Shown: positions 1 through 5,760 of the stretch, piece after piece
How positions within the stretch are numbered: the stretch's first letter is position 1
How the letters are laid out: every line of letters begins with the position of its first letter
Assembly (NCBI GenBank): GCA_964544285.1
Contig: CAZJAQ010000042.1
Span: 1-11,644, forward strand
Length of the DNA: 11,644 nucleotides
Origin: CAYGVX01 sp964544285
GTDB lineage: Archaea > Thermoproteota > Bathyarchaeia > Bathyarchaeales > SOJC01
Direction of reading: 5' to 3'
The notes under the pieces: model-generated
Seen by the model: only the letters and a program-made list of their open reading frames with translations
Database searches by the model: none
Told to the model about the DNA's origin: nothing
Program-made: the position numbers and the translations under genes

Positions 1-178
1 ACACTCGAAGAAGTCAAAAACTCAAAGAAGCGTCCACGAAGATGGGTACGTATCAACCCGAGCCGAAGCGCTGATTCAGGTTGTCTAGCATAATAATGCT
101 CACTTTCCCTATGCTTATGGTTCACTCACGTTTGCCTCTTCCGATTTTTCGCCACGACTTAGACTATACCGCTGACAG
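1..178. other. Left edge, no identifiable gene
   Basis: All three plus-strand frames are open from the window edge and stop at about 72-74, 86-88 and 91-93, so the 3' end of a convergent plus-strand gene could lie here. None of the three short peptides is recognisable to me, and I cannot choose between them. A small perfect inverted repeat, AGCAT-AATA-ATGCT, lies at 87-100; it could form a 5-bp hairpin between convergent genes. I found no tRNA-like T-arm or cloverleaf on either strand. Stated as unassigned. Confidence 0.3.
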
Positions 179-433
179 TTATAGTTTTAGCTGCTTTTCG
201 TAGCGCTCCCAAATGAGACCGACGCCTAAAAAGAGGGCGCCCAAGACTAGAAAGTAGATGAGCGGAAGTGAAAGATTCGACAACGACTTTTCGAAGGATT
301 GGCTGGTCAATTGAGAATAATACAAGGCAGTGACCAGTAAAGCAGCAAAGGTAGCGAAACAGCCTATTCCAAAACCCACTGCTAGACCGTTCGTGAACGC
401 GCTTTTCCTATGATACTTCCGCTCTTTTTCCAA
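179..433 (-). CDS. Small two-helix membrane protein, hypothetical
   Basis: An 84-residue protein that I do not recognise. It has a strongly basic N terminus (residues 1-11, rich in K and R), a first hydrophobic segment at about 15-39, a polar stretch at about 40-55, a second hydrophobic segment at about 56-75 and a charged C-terminal tail. That pattern predicts two membrane helices with both ends in the cytoplasm. The only possible start is a TTG at 433; a stop lies two codons upstream in the same frame, and no convincing Shine-Dalgarno precedes it, so initiation may be leaderless or the call may be wrong. It lies 76 nt downstream of cbf5 on the same strand, where many archaea carry other translation or transcription genes. 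No catalytic motif is visible. Its reality rests on the clean membrane-protein composition. Confidence 0.55.
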   Translation of the reverse strand: MEKERKYHRKSAFTNGLAVGFGIGCFATFAALLVTALYYSQLTSQSFEKSLSNLSLPLIYFLVLGALFLGVGLIWERYEKQLKL

Positions 434-509
434 AAGTTAAACGCCCTTTTTGGCAAGACATAATCTAGCAGAGCTAATAAGATGTTTGAAAGCCGCCTCC
501 TAATTGAAA

Positions 510-1546
510 CTAAATACTACCACTCTTGCTGCTCCACATCTTAGGGTAAACGTCTCTATCCATCAGAACCCTAACCGTCTTAGCCACGAACCCATGATCC
601 ATGCTCAAAACTTGCTCCGACGAAGCCAACGCATGCGCAAAAGCCACAGCCTCACCTTTCTGAGAAAAAACGACAACCCCCTCCCCCTTTCTTATCCCCG
701 TCTCTAGGGAAAGAACCCCGGGGGCAGTCACATTAGCTCCGTGGCAAACAGCGGCGATTGCAGAATCACGAACGTAAACTTTCGGGAGAAGCTCTAAAGC
801 CTTTTCCATGGGAAAAACGATTTCCCTAAGACTATCCTCGACGCCCTCTTCTCGCCACCTGTCAACACACTGCACGACATCGTATAGCGATACAAGTCCT
901 TCGCTTTCTGTGAAGGGTCCTGCGCGAGTTCGCCGAAGCTCCTGCATGTGTGCACCGCACCCGAGAACTTCTCCGACGTCAAAACAGAGCTTGCGAATGT
1001 AAGTTCCGCTTTCGCACCCCACCTTGAAAAGAACGTTCTTCTCTCTCATCTCCAGAAAATCTAGGTAGTAAATCGTCCTCGTCCGCAGTCTCCGCTTAAC
1101 CGAAGCCCGTAAAGGAGGCCTCTGAAAAATCTCTCCCCGAAACTCGTCTAGAACAGTTTTGACTTTCTTCTCCGGCAACGCTTGATGGATTCGCATTACG
1201 CAGACGTATTCCTTGCCGCTCAGCAGAAGTGCTTGTATGACTTTTGTGGCTTCCTCTAAGGCAATCGGTAGGACACCGGTCACGTGGGGATTTCCCTGGC
1301 TTGCTAAACAGAAGCCTCTAGAGTCCCGCCGTGACCGGCGTTCGTGAGGTTCAAGATTCGTTTGACCCAAGCAGTAACTTCGTGGCTGGACGGCCCCGCA
1401 GTTTTGTCCAAATTTATTATTCCGAGGCGAAGATGGTCTTTTAGAGGCCGTTCTTCAGGTTTGCATCCGTATCGAGCATCGGTTTTTTCCTCAGCCTTTA
1501 TCAGCAACTCTCTTTTTGTTTCCCACGGTACATTAATTCTCTGCAT
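510..1546 (-). CDS. cbf5: Cbf5/TruB-type tRNA/rRNA pseudouridine synthase, split by an intron: join(1318..1546, 510..1291)
   Basis: This is the catalytic subunit of archaeal H/ACA RNPs, which isomerise uridine to pseudouridine in rRNA and, by family knowledge, tRNA U55. Exon 1 (1318-1546) carries the N-terminal arm and the motif with LDKTAGPSSHEV (about residues 46-57), and ends after the first base of codon 77. Exon 2 (510-1291) resumes with PHVTGVLPIALEEATKV, the KEYVCVMRIH pocket strand, the SGTYIRKL motif and a C-terminal PUA domain (about the last 80 residues). The spliced product is 336 residues, normal for archaeal Cbf5. Asp77 in GGTLDPHVTG is the catalytic residue, and its codon exists only after splicing. 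I place the start at the ATG at 1546 because GAGGTGA lies 5 nt upstream; an in-frame GTG at 1555 is less likely. A gene caller that ignores the intron would report two overlapping fragments. The gene follows L14e with a gap of about 50 nt. Confidence 0.92.
1292..1317 (-). other. 26-nt pre-mRNA intron with bulge-helix-bulge splice sites in cbf5
   Basis: In the minus-strand RNA the segment folds as follows. The outer exon helix is GGGA (1327-1324) with UCCC (1290-1287). The central 4-bp helix is CUCU (1323-1320) with AGGG (1297-1294), including one U-G pair. The inner intron helix is GGCUU (1316-1312) with AAGCC (1302-1298), closing a 9-nt loop. The bulges are AGA (1319-1317) and AAA (1293-1291), 3 nt each, on opposite strands. 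This is the canonical substrate of the archaeal tRNA-splicing endonuclease, which cuts between bulge nucleotides 2 and 3. Those cuts fall at 1318/1317 and 1292/1291 and excise exactly 26 nt. Joining G1318 to A1291 gives GAU (Asp) and restores the frame. Exon 1's own frame would otherwise hit UAG at 1306-1304. The fold and the frame were derived independently and agree. Splicing itself is inferred. Confidence 0.87.
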
Positions 1547-1599
1547 TTCCTTCACCTCTCGTGAACAATAAATAGAACGTTGAAGTAAAAAAGTTGAAC

Positions 1600-1884
1600 C
1601 TACATAACTGAGGGTCTGACAAGTTCTTTCATTTCTTCAGTTTTACCCGCCGCTTTCAGCGCTTTGATCACGTCTTCGTCGCTTGCTCCTCGATCGATGT
1701 CTATTTTGTCTGTTGTTGGTTCTACGTGACTCATGTTGACTCTTCTGCGTTTTATTCCTGTAACCTCTTTTGGTCCAGTGGCGAGGACGAAGTTCTTATC
1801 TATCAGATCTACGATGACGCATTTTCGTCTAGTTTCCCTGCCAGCTATTTTTACGCAGATTCTTCCAACTTCTATTGCAGACAT
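1600..1884 (-). CDS. rpl14e: Ribosomal protein L14e (eL14)
   Basis: A 94-residue large-subunit protein of the archaeal/eukaryotic eL14 family, with an SH3-like KOW-type barrel. The N-terminal GRICVKIAGRE, the central CVIVDLIDKNFVLATGP and the RRRVNMSHVEPT strand are the family hallmarks, and the length matches archaeal members. The ATG at 1884 is preceded by GAGGT about 9 nt upstream. The gene sits between CMP kinase and cbf5, the usual archaeal order Cmk-L14e-Cbf5. A good TATA-like box overlaps the end of the upstream cmk gene (1928-1935), so L14e and cbf5 may be transcribed from their own promoter as well as by readthrough. A run of six T on the coding strand at about 1592-1587 follows its stop and could cause partial termination before cbf5. 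Confidence 0.95.
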   Translation of the reverse strand: MSAIEVGRICVKIAGRETRRKCVIVDLIDKNFVLATGPKEVTGIKRRRVNMSHVEPTTDKIDIDRGASDEDVIKALKAAGKTEEMKELVRPSVM

Positions 1885-1927
1885 TGAAGGATACCTCAGT
1901 GGCTTTGAGAAAGATGCAGCAACTAAT

Positions 1928-1935
1928 ATTTATAA
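1928..1935 (-). promoter_or_regulatory. TATA-like box upstream of L14e-cbf5
   Basis: On the minus strand the sequence reads TTATAAAT, an excellent match to the archaeal TATA element, with an A-containing flank that could serve as a weak BRE. It begins just inside the last codons of cmk. A transcript starting about 25 nt downstream would begin near 1905 and leave a leader of about 20 nt containing the L14e Shine-Dalgarno GAGGT (1897-1893). The spacing is consistent but the promoter is predicted only. Confidence 0.5.
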
Positions 1936-1937
1936 GT

Positions 1938-2540
1938 TCACTCTTGAGCCCCGAGATACGATTTGTCTATGACGAGGCTTAATGTTCGGAAAACTTCTTC
2001 TGAACTCAGCAAGCTCACGTCTAGAACGAGGTCAAAGGGAGAATAATCTTCTCCCAGGTCGAATCCGTAAAGTTCTTTGTAGATTGCCTTGGTTTTCGCG
2101 TCTTTCTCCTTTAAAGCCGCCAACGCTTTTTCGATGCTTATTCTATCTCTTTTTGCGATTCGTCGAGCTCTTTCTTCAGGCGTCGCTTCTAGCCAGATTT
2201 TGAAGCCCTCTTTCAGAAGCCAGGGCATGGTCCAACTGTCGAGAACTACGTTTCCCTGCTTCGCCCATTCCAGCAGTTTCTCGTCAACTTTTCTGTCGAA
2301 GGAAGAATCCTGTGCGCGTTTCTTTAAGAACTTCATTCCTTCTTCGCCTTCCCACCATCCTCTGTCCATGGGTTTGTAGCCAGCCTCTACCGCCAAGGCT
2401 TTCAGCGCATCACCTCCAGAAAAGTAGCGTAGGTTATACTTTTCAGCAATCCGTTTAGCCACGGTGCTTTTTCCGCATCCCGCCATCCCAGATACGCATA
2501 AAACGATGTTCTTTTTTGAGCTGGGGTAAGACTGGTTCAT
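1938..2540 (-). CDS. cmk: Archaeal cytidylate (CMP/dCMP) kinase
   Basis: A 200-residue P-loop nucleoside monophosphate kinase that transfers phosphate from ATP to CMP or dCMP in pyrimidine nucleotide supply. The Walker A loop GMAGCGKST lies at residues 18-26 and the substrate region YFSGGDALKALA at 39-50. The WWEGEEGMKFL (62-72) and VVLDSWTMPWLL (98-109) segments are typical of the archaeal Cmk subfamily, and an arginine-rich lid, ARRIAKRD, lies at 125-132. The ATG at 2540 has no clear Shine-Dalgarno; instead a TATA-like TTTAAC about 25 nt upstream suggests a leaderless transcript. Its position just before L14e and Cbf5 is the standard archaeal arrangement, except that rpl34e, often upstream, is absent. 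The distinction from adenylate kinase rests on the subfamily motifs and gene context. Confidence 0.9.
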   Translation of the reverse strand: MNQSYPSSKKNIVLCVSGMAGCGKSTVAKRIAEKYNLRYFSGGDALKALAVEAGYKPMDRGWWEGEEGMKFLKKRAQDSSFDRKVDEKLLEWAKQGNVVLDSWTMPWLLKEGFKIWLEATPEERARRIAKRDRISIEKALAALKEKDAKTKAIYKELYGFDLGEDYSPFDLVLDVSLLSSEEVFRTLSLVIDKSYLGAQE

Positions 2541-2560
2541 TGTTGGTCTTCGCCTAGACT

Positions 2561-2572
2561 GTTAAAGATTTT
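2561..2572 (-). promoter_or_regulatory. Possible BRE/TATA element for a leaderless cmk transcript
   Basis: The minus strand reads AAAATC then TTTAAC, with the TATA-like half centred about 24 nt before the cmk ATG at 2540. In archaea a box at this distance places the transcription start at or within a few bases of the start codon, which fits the lack of a Shine-Dalgarno in front of cmk. The match to consensus is moderate and this is a prediction. Confidence 0.35.
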
Positions 2573-2612
2573 CTCGTTTTCTGTTTCTAATTCTCAATCT
2601 TTGACTAAACAT

Positions 2613-3128
2613 TTATTCTCCCATTCCCATTCCCACTCCAAAGATTCGAGAAAACACTGTGCCGAAGAACAAGGAGCATGGGAAATACCATAGAACAACG
2701 GATACGCCGCCAAAGCCTGGAATGAAAGCCACGGGGTTGTAGCCGTACATCGGTATTAGAAACAACCACCAGATAACGATGTAGCTGAAAGAAATCAAGA
2801 AAAGGATCGTTTGAGGCTTCGACATTTGCTTCTGTATCTGATTAATCCGCGGTCGCTGTTTCTCAAGCTTCTTAACTAGCTTCTGGTCTTTGGAACGTAA
2901 GGCTTGAGAACTTTGAGAGCGGAACTCTGCCAGTTCCTTCTGCATTTTCACATATTCCTCCCAGCCAATAAAATGTTTTATCAAAAGTCGGTTAATCGAA
3001 GAGTTGGCGAAGGAGATGGCAATGCAGATTAATAAGATGAAGATGGTTGCTCCAGGTGCTTGAGGTGATAAGAGCCAATCTAACAACTCTAGACCCTTCC
3101 GTGTTATGCTGCTTCTCTTTCTTCGCAT
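2613..3128 (-). CDS. DUF106 / EMC3-TMCO1-like membrane protein (Oxa1 superfamily)
   Basis: A 171-residue membrane protein of the archaeal DUF106 family, related to eukaryotic EMC3 and TMCO1 and to YidC/Oxa1/Get1 insertases. The features are a basic N terminus, membrane helix 1 at about 26-44, a long charged coiled-coil-like segment at about 57-102, membrane helix 2 at about 107-126 and helix 3 at about 141-160 after a glycine- and proline-rich turn (PGFGG). This layout, with a cytosolic coiled coil between helices 1 and 2, is the family signature. By homology it helps insert membrane proteins, which fits its place next to secY. The start is uncertain: the ATG at 3128 is preferred, but an in-frame TTG at 3134 adds two residues, and neither has a well-spaced Shine-Dalgarno. 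adkA, which commonly separates secY and this gene in archaea, is missing. Confidence 0.88.
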   Translation of the reverse strand: MRRKRSSITRKGLELLDWLLSPQAPGATIFILLICIAISFANSSINRLLIKHFIGWEEYVKMQKELAEFRSQSSQALRSKDQKLVKKLEKQRPRINQIQKQMSKPQTILFLISFSYIVIWWLFLIPMYGYNPVAFIPGFGGVSVVLWYFPCSLFFGTVFSRIFGVGMGMGE

Positions 3129-3188
3129 CTTCAAATAATTAACTATTTCCTTTCATCTTCATGTCATAACTGCATGCCCTTGAAGTTG

Positions 3189-3195
3189 AAAAAAA
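3189..3195 (-). terminator. T-tract after secY, possible terminator
   Basis: Seven consecutive T on the minus strand (sequence GCTTTTTTTC) lie about 65 nt past the secY stop, in the ~130-nt spacer before the DUF106 gene, the widest gap inside the cluster. Archaeal RNA polymerase terminates at such oligo-T tracts without needing a hairpin. The T-tract may end or attenuate the long r-protein/secY transcript. A weak TTAATTAT sequence between it and the DUF106 start could be a promoter element. Confidence 0.35.
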
Positions 3196-3259
3196 GCAGT
3201 CTCAACGTGAAGGTACAGGTCCTCGACTAGCAGTAAGTCTAGCCTATTCTGTGTGAGAG

Positions 3260-4750
3260 TTATCCTCCTAGGAAGCGGCGGAACGCTGGATACATCTCTG
3301 CCACTCTCTCTTGCATCAACTGCTGATAATACTGGTAGATTATGCCAACAGAGAGCAACACACCCATTCCTGTCCCGAAGACTCCGAAAAAGTCTGCGAG
3401 GGCGGCGATTAATCCTACGATGATTCCTCCCAGAATCGTTACTGCGGGGATGTAGCGTTTTAGCACTGCTTCTATGGGTCGGGCTGACCTCCTGTAGCCC
3501 GGAATGTGCATTCCCGAATCCACTAACTGCTTTGCAACAGTTGATGCTCCTAAGCCTCCTACCTCGAGCCATGTGATTGAGAAAATTATGCAAAACAGCA
3601 CCATGAAAGCGGCAAACACTACTGCCTTTGTTGGGTTCAATGCTACATCTAAGATGCTGCGAGGCGCTATCACGTAATAGACTAGACCGCCAGTGGGTTC
3701 GGGCTGTCCACCTGTTCCTGTTTTGTAGGTTCCTAAAAGGTTTAGGAAGACGTTAGTGTTGCTTTGGTTGAAGTTGGCCCAGATAATCTGTGAGAAGAGG
3801 TAGACGTTGGCGAATAGGGCGGAAGTGAAGATGACTGGTAGGTTTGAAACATACAGGAGCTTAATGGGGTACCTGCCCCGAAAGCCTCTGTAATCGGCGT
3901 GGGAAACGGGTAGTTCAACTCTGATACCCTCCACGTAAATAACGACGAGGAACACTACAATCATAGTGAAGAATCCAAGCAGCGAAGGCAAGTCTGAAGG
4001 TCTAATAAACGCATTTGGCACCGAAGGAGTAAGCTGATTTGAAGTTGCGTTATAAAACAAATCGAAAGAGAAAACTGGTTCTCCCCGTGCGACTGTCTGG
4101 AAGAGTGCAGGAAAAGCCCCATAGCTCTTCAAGTCGGCTAAGCCTGGAGACAAGCCGAAACTGTCCCAGAAAATCTTCTGCGCCACTCCAGCCATGATGA
4201 AGAGGCTAATTCCGCTTCCTATACCCCAGCCTTTCTGAATCATCTCGTCTAGCAGAATAATTATTATTCCCGCAAAAAGAAGTTGGAGAAAAATGACGAT
4301 GGCAGTTGTCATAGGTAAAACGCCCCCAGCAGGATTATAGACTCCCCCAATTATGTACGCAGATGCCTGAACCCCAGTCAACAATATCGAGAAGAACTTG
4401 CTCGCTGTCGTAAAGAGCCCCCTGTCTTCAGGGTTAGACATGTCGACACCTATCATTCCCGAACCGGCTAGAAGTTGAAGGATAATACCTGCAGTGACTA
4501 TGGGACCTATGCCTAGTTCCAACAGTGTCCCCCTGTTAGAGGCAAATATGACCCTTAGATAGGTCATTTCATATCCGCTTTCCCCTGTTTGCAGCCCATA
4601 TAGTGGGATTTCAGCCATGATTAGATAGATGATTAACGCTAGAGCAGTCCACAGCAGCTTCTCGTTAAAGCCGACTTTTCTTCTAGGCGGTTTCGCCTCT
4701 GGCAAGAACCTTGCAACGGGTTTGAACAACCCGAGGAATCTGCCAGCCAT
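3260..4750 (-). CDS. secY: Protein translocase subunit SecY (Sec61 alpha homologue)
   Basis: The pore-forming subunit of the SecYE-beta channel in the cytoplasmic membrane, 496 residues, archaeal length. Ten predicted membrane helices lie at roughly 32-50, 78-95, 117-135, 147-167, 177-195, 256-275, 302-326, 376-396, 433-452 and 455-473. The segment after helix 1 (about 51-75) is the plug region. The basic cytosolic loop between helices 6 and 7 (RVELPVSHADYRGFRGRYPI, about 277-296) and the loop between helices 8 and 9 (GASTVAKQLVDSGMHIPGYR, 401-420) are the conserved ribosome- and SRP-receptor-binding loops. The ATG at 4750 follows AAGGAGA at good spacing. It is the last gene of the tight r-protein run, 28 nt after L15. 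Confidence 0.98.
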   Translation of the reverse strand: MAGRFLGLFKPVARFLPEAKPPRRKVGFNEKLLWTALALIIYLIMAEIPLYGLQTGESGYEMTYLRVIFASNRGTLLELGIGPIVTAGIILQLLAGSGMIGVDMSNPEDRGLFTTASKFFSILLTGVQASAYIIGGVYNPAGGVLPMTTAIVIFLQLLFAGIIIILLDEMIQKGWGIGSGISLFIMAGVAQKIFWDSFGLSPGLADLKSYGAFPALFQTVARGEPVFSFDLFYNATSNQLTPSVPNAFIRPSDLPSLLGFFTMIVVFLVVIYVEGIRVELPVSHADYRGFRGRYPIKLLYVSNLPVIFTSALFANVYLFSQIIWANFNQSNTNVFLNLLGTYKTGTGGQPEPTGGLVYYVIAPRSILDVALNPTKAVVFAAFMVLFCIIFSITWLEVGGLGASTVAKQLVDSGMHIPGYRRSARPIEAVLKRYIPAVTILGGIIVGLIAALADFFGVFGTGMGVLLSVGIIYQYYQQLMQERVAEMYPAFRRFLGG

Positions 4751-4778
4751 CAGTCTCCTTCCTTTGAACTTTTAGACG

Positions 4779-5213
4779 CTAGTCGGCTTTGATTAGTTTT
4801 CCGCCTGCTTCTTCCACTTTCTTGGCGGCTGACTCTGAGTAAGATGCCACTTTTATTGAAAAAGGTTTGGTTATGCTTCCCATGCCCAAGAGTTTGTTGT
4901 AACCCAGCTTATCCAGATCTAAGAAAGCTACTCCATCTTTCTCTTCTAAGCTGTTTTTTGCAGAAAGTTTCGTCGCCAATTCTTCAAGTTCCCCAACGTT
5001 CACTATGTTGACCTCCTTGCGTCGGGGAGAATAGAATCCCTTCTTGCTCCAATAGTCTGGTTCGTATCTCAGCACGTAACTCCACAAGTGCTTATGGCGA
5101 CCCGCTTTGCCACGACCGCCTCTTTGACCAGATTTGCGATGCTGAGCAACTCTACCCCACCCAACAGTTCGCGTAGCCCGTTTCTTGCGAGTCTTCCGAA
5201 GTTTATGAGGCAT
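4779..5213 (-). CDS. rpl15: Ribosomal protein L15 (uL15)
   Basis: A large-subunit protein of 144 residues from the ATG at 5213. The very basic N terminus MPHKLRKTRKKR, the glycine/arginine-rich GQRGGRGKAGRHKH and the YEPDYWSKKGF segment threading into 23S rRNA are archaeal uL15 hallmarks, followed by a globular C-terminal domain ending in KVEEAGGKLIKAD. A GTG at 5228 would add five residues; I reject it because MPHKLRK is the usual family start and a GGGGT sequence lies about 10 nt before the ATG. The leader after L30 is about 66 nt and contains an AT-rich GATTTTATG near 5270-5262 that might be an internal promoter, though weakly supported. Confidence 0.96.
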   Translation of the reverse strand: MPHKLRKTRKKRATRTVGWGRVAQHRKSGQRGGRGKAGRHKHLWSYVLRYEPDYWSKKGFYSPRRKEVNIVNVGELEELATKLSAKNSLEEKDGVAFLDLDKLGYNKLLGMGSITKPFSIKVASYSESAAKKVEEAGGKLIKAD

Positions 5214-5279
5214 ATACTTCAACCCCACGCTTTTGCTCCAAACTAAATGATAAACCGTCCATAAAATCTTTCTCTGACG

Positions 5280-5759
5280 CTAAATCATGCTTTCCACAAG
5301 TTTGTTGATTGCTTCACCACGGTATCCCGTGACTCCTCCGGCATTATAGGTTTTCTTAAGCTTTCCTTTGTATCCTTTTCTCGGGGGATGCGCACGGAAG
5401 ATTGGTTTGACGTCGGGTAAGCTCTGAAATTCTGCCTCAAGCTTGTATATGGCTTCAGCTAACTCTTCCAGAGTTTTGTAGCCGACTTTCTGAGCGTATT
5501 CATCGTCGAGTTTCTTGTCGCCCGTCAGTCTTCCCCGTTCTTTAAGCAGTAAGAGTACGTTTTCTTTTGTTATCTCACCCCAAGTAACAAACTTCCTCGC
5601 TTTCTTCAACATGCCTACGACGCTGGGACGGTTGTCCACGAGCGTTATGTGGCAGTTCCTGGTAAGACGAAGGATTTCAAGTGTTTTCTCTACCTCGGGC
5701 GATACGTTACCCGTTCCTCGAACACGAACCACCGCTAAGCATTTTCTTTCTTCAGCCAT
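5280..5759 (-). CDS. rpl30: Ribosomal protein L30 (uL30)
   Basis: A large-subunit protein of 159 residues, the long archaeal/eukaryotic form of uL30 (bacterial L30 is about 60). The N-terminal ferredoxin-like core is CLAVVRVRGTGNVSPEVEKT (residues 7-26) followed by LRLTRNCHITLVDNRPSVVG, then the archaeal extension KVGYKTLEELAEAIYK and the basic C-terminal FRAHPPRKGYKGKLKK with GGVTGYRGEAIN. The ATG at 5759 follows the S5 stop with only one base between (TGA-G-ATG), and the S5 end supplies GGGTGAG as ribosome-binding sequence, so translation is probably coupled to S5. Confidence 0.97.
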   Translation of the reverse strand: MAEERKCLAVVRVRGTGNVSPEVEKTLEILRLTRNCHITLVDNRPSVVGMLKKARKFVTWGEITKENVLLLLKERGRLTGDKKLDDEYAQKVGYKTLEELAEAIYKLEAEFQSLPDVKPIFRAHPPRKGYKGKLKKTYNAGGVTGYRGEAINKLVESMI

Positions 5760-5760
5760 C

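Noticed and set aside
87..100. AGCAT-AATA-ATGCT inverted repeat
   Set aside because: A 5-bp AT-rich stem is too short and common to call a terminator or operator by itself; mentioned only as a description of the left edge.
1292..1317. Simple frameshift, sequencing error or decayed cbf5
   Set aside because: The extra length is 26 nt, not one or two bases, both exons are otherwise intact family sequence, and the segment forms an exact bulge-helix-bulge whose cut sites rebuild the catalytic codon.
1292..1317. Programmed ribosomal frameshifting or bypassing in cbf5
   Set aside because: No slippery heptamer is visible at the site, and the BHB gives a complete explanation by known archaeal chemistry; bypassing over 26 nt would be far less usual.
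1565..1574. CTATTTATTG as a TATA box for cbf5
   Set aside because: It sits about 24 nt before the ATG, which would give a leaderless start and exclude the strong GAGGTGA Shine-Dalgarno; the two signals conflict, and the TATA match is only moderate.
3159..3593. 144-residue minus-strand open frame overlapping the secY 3' end
   Set aside because: It is out of frame with secY, whose last helices and C terminus are intact in the other frame; the peptide is arginine/serine rich and featureless.
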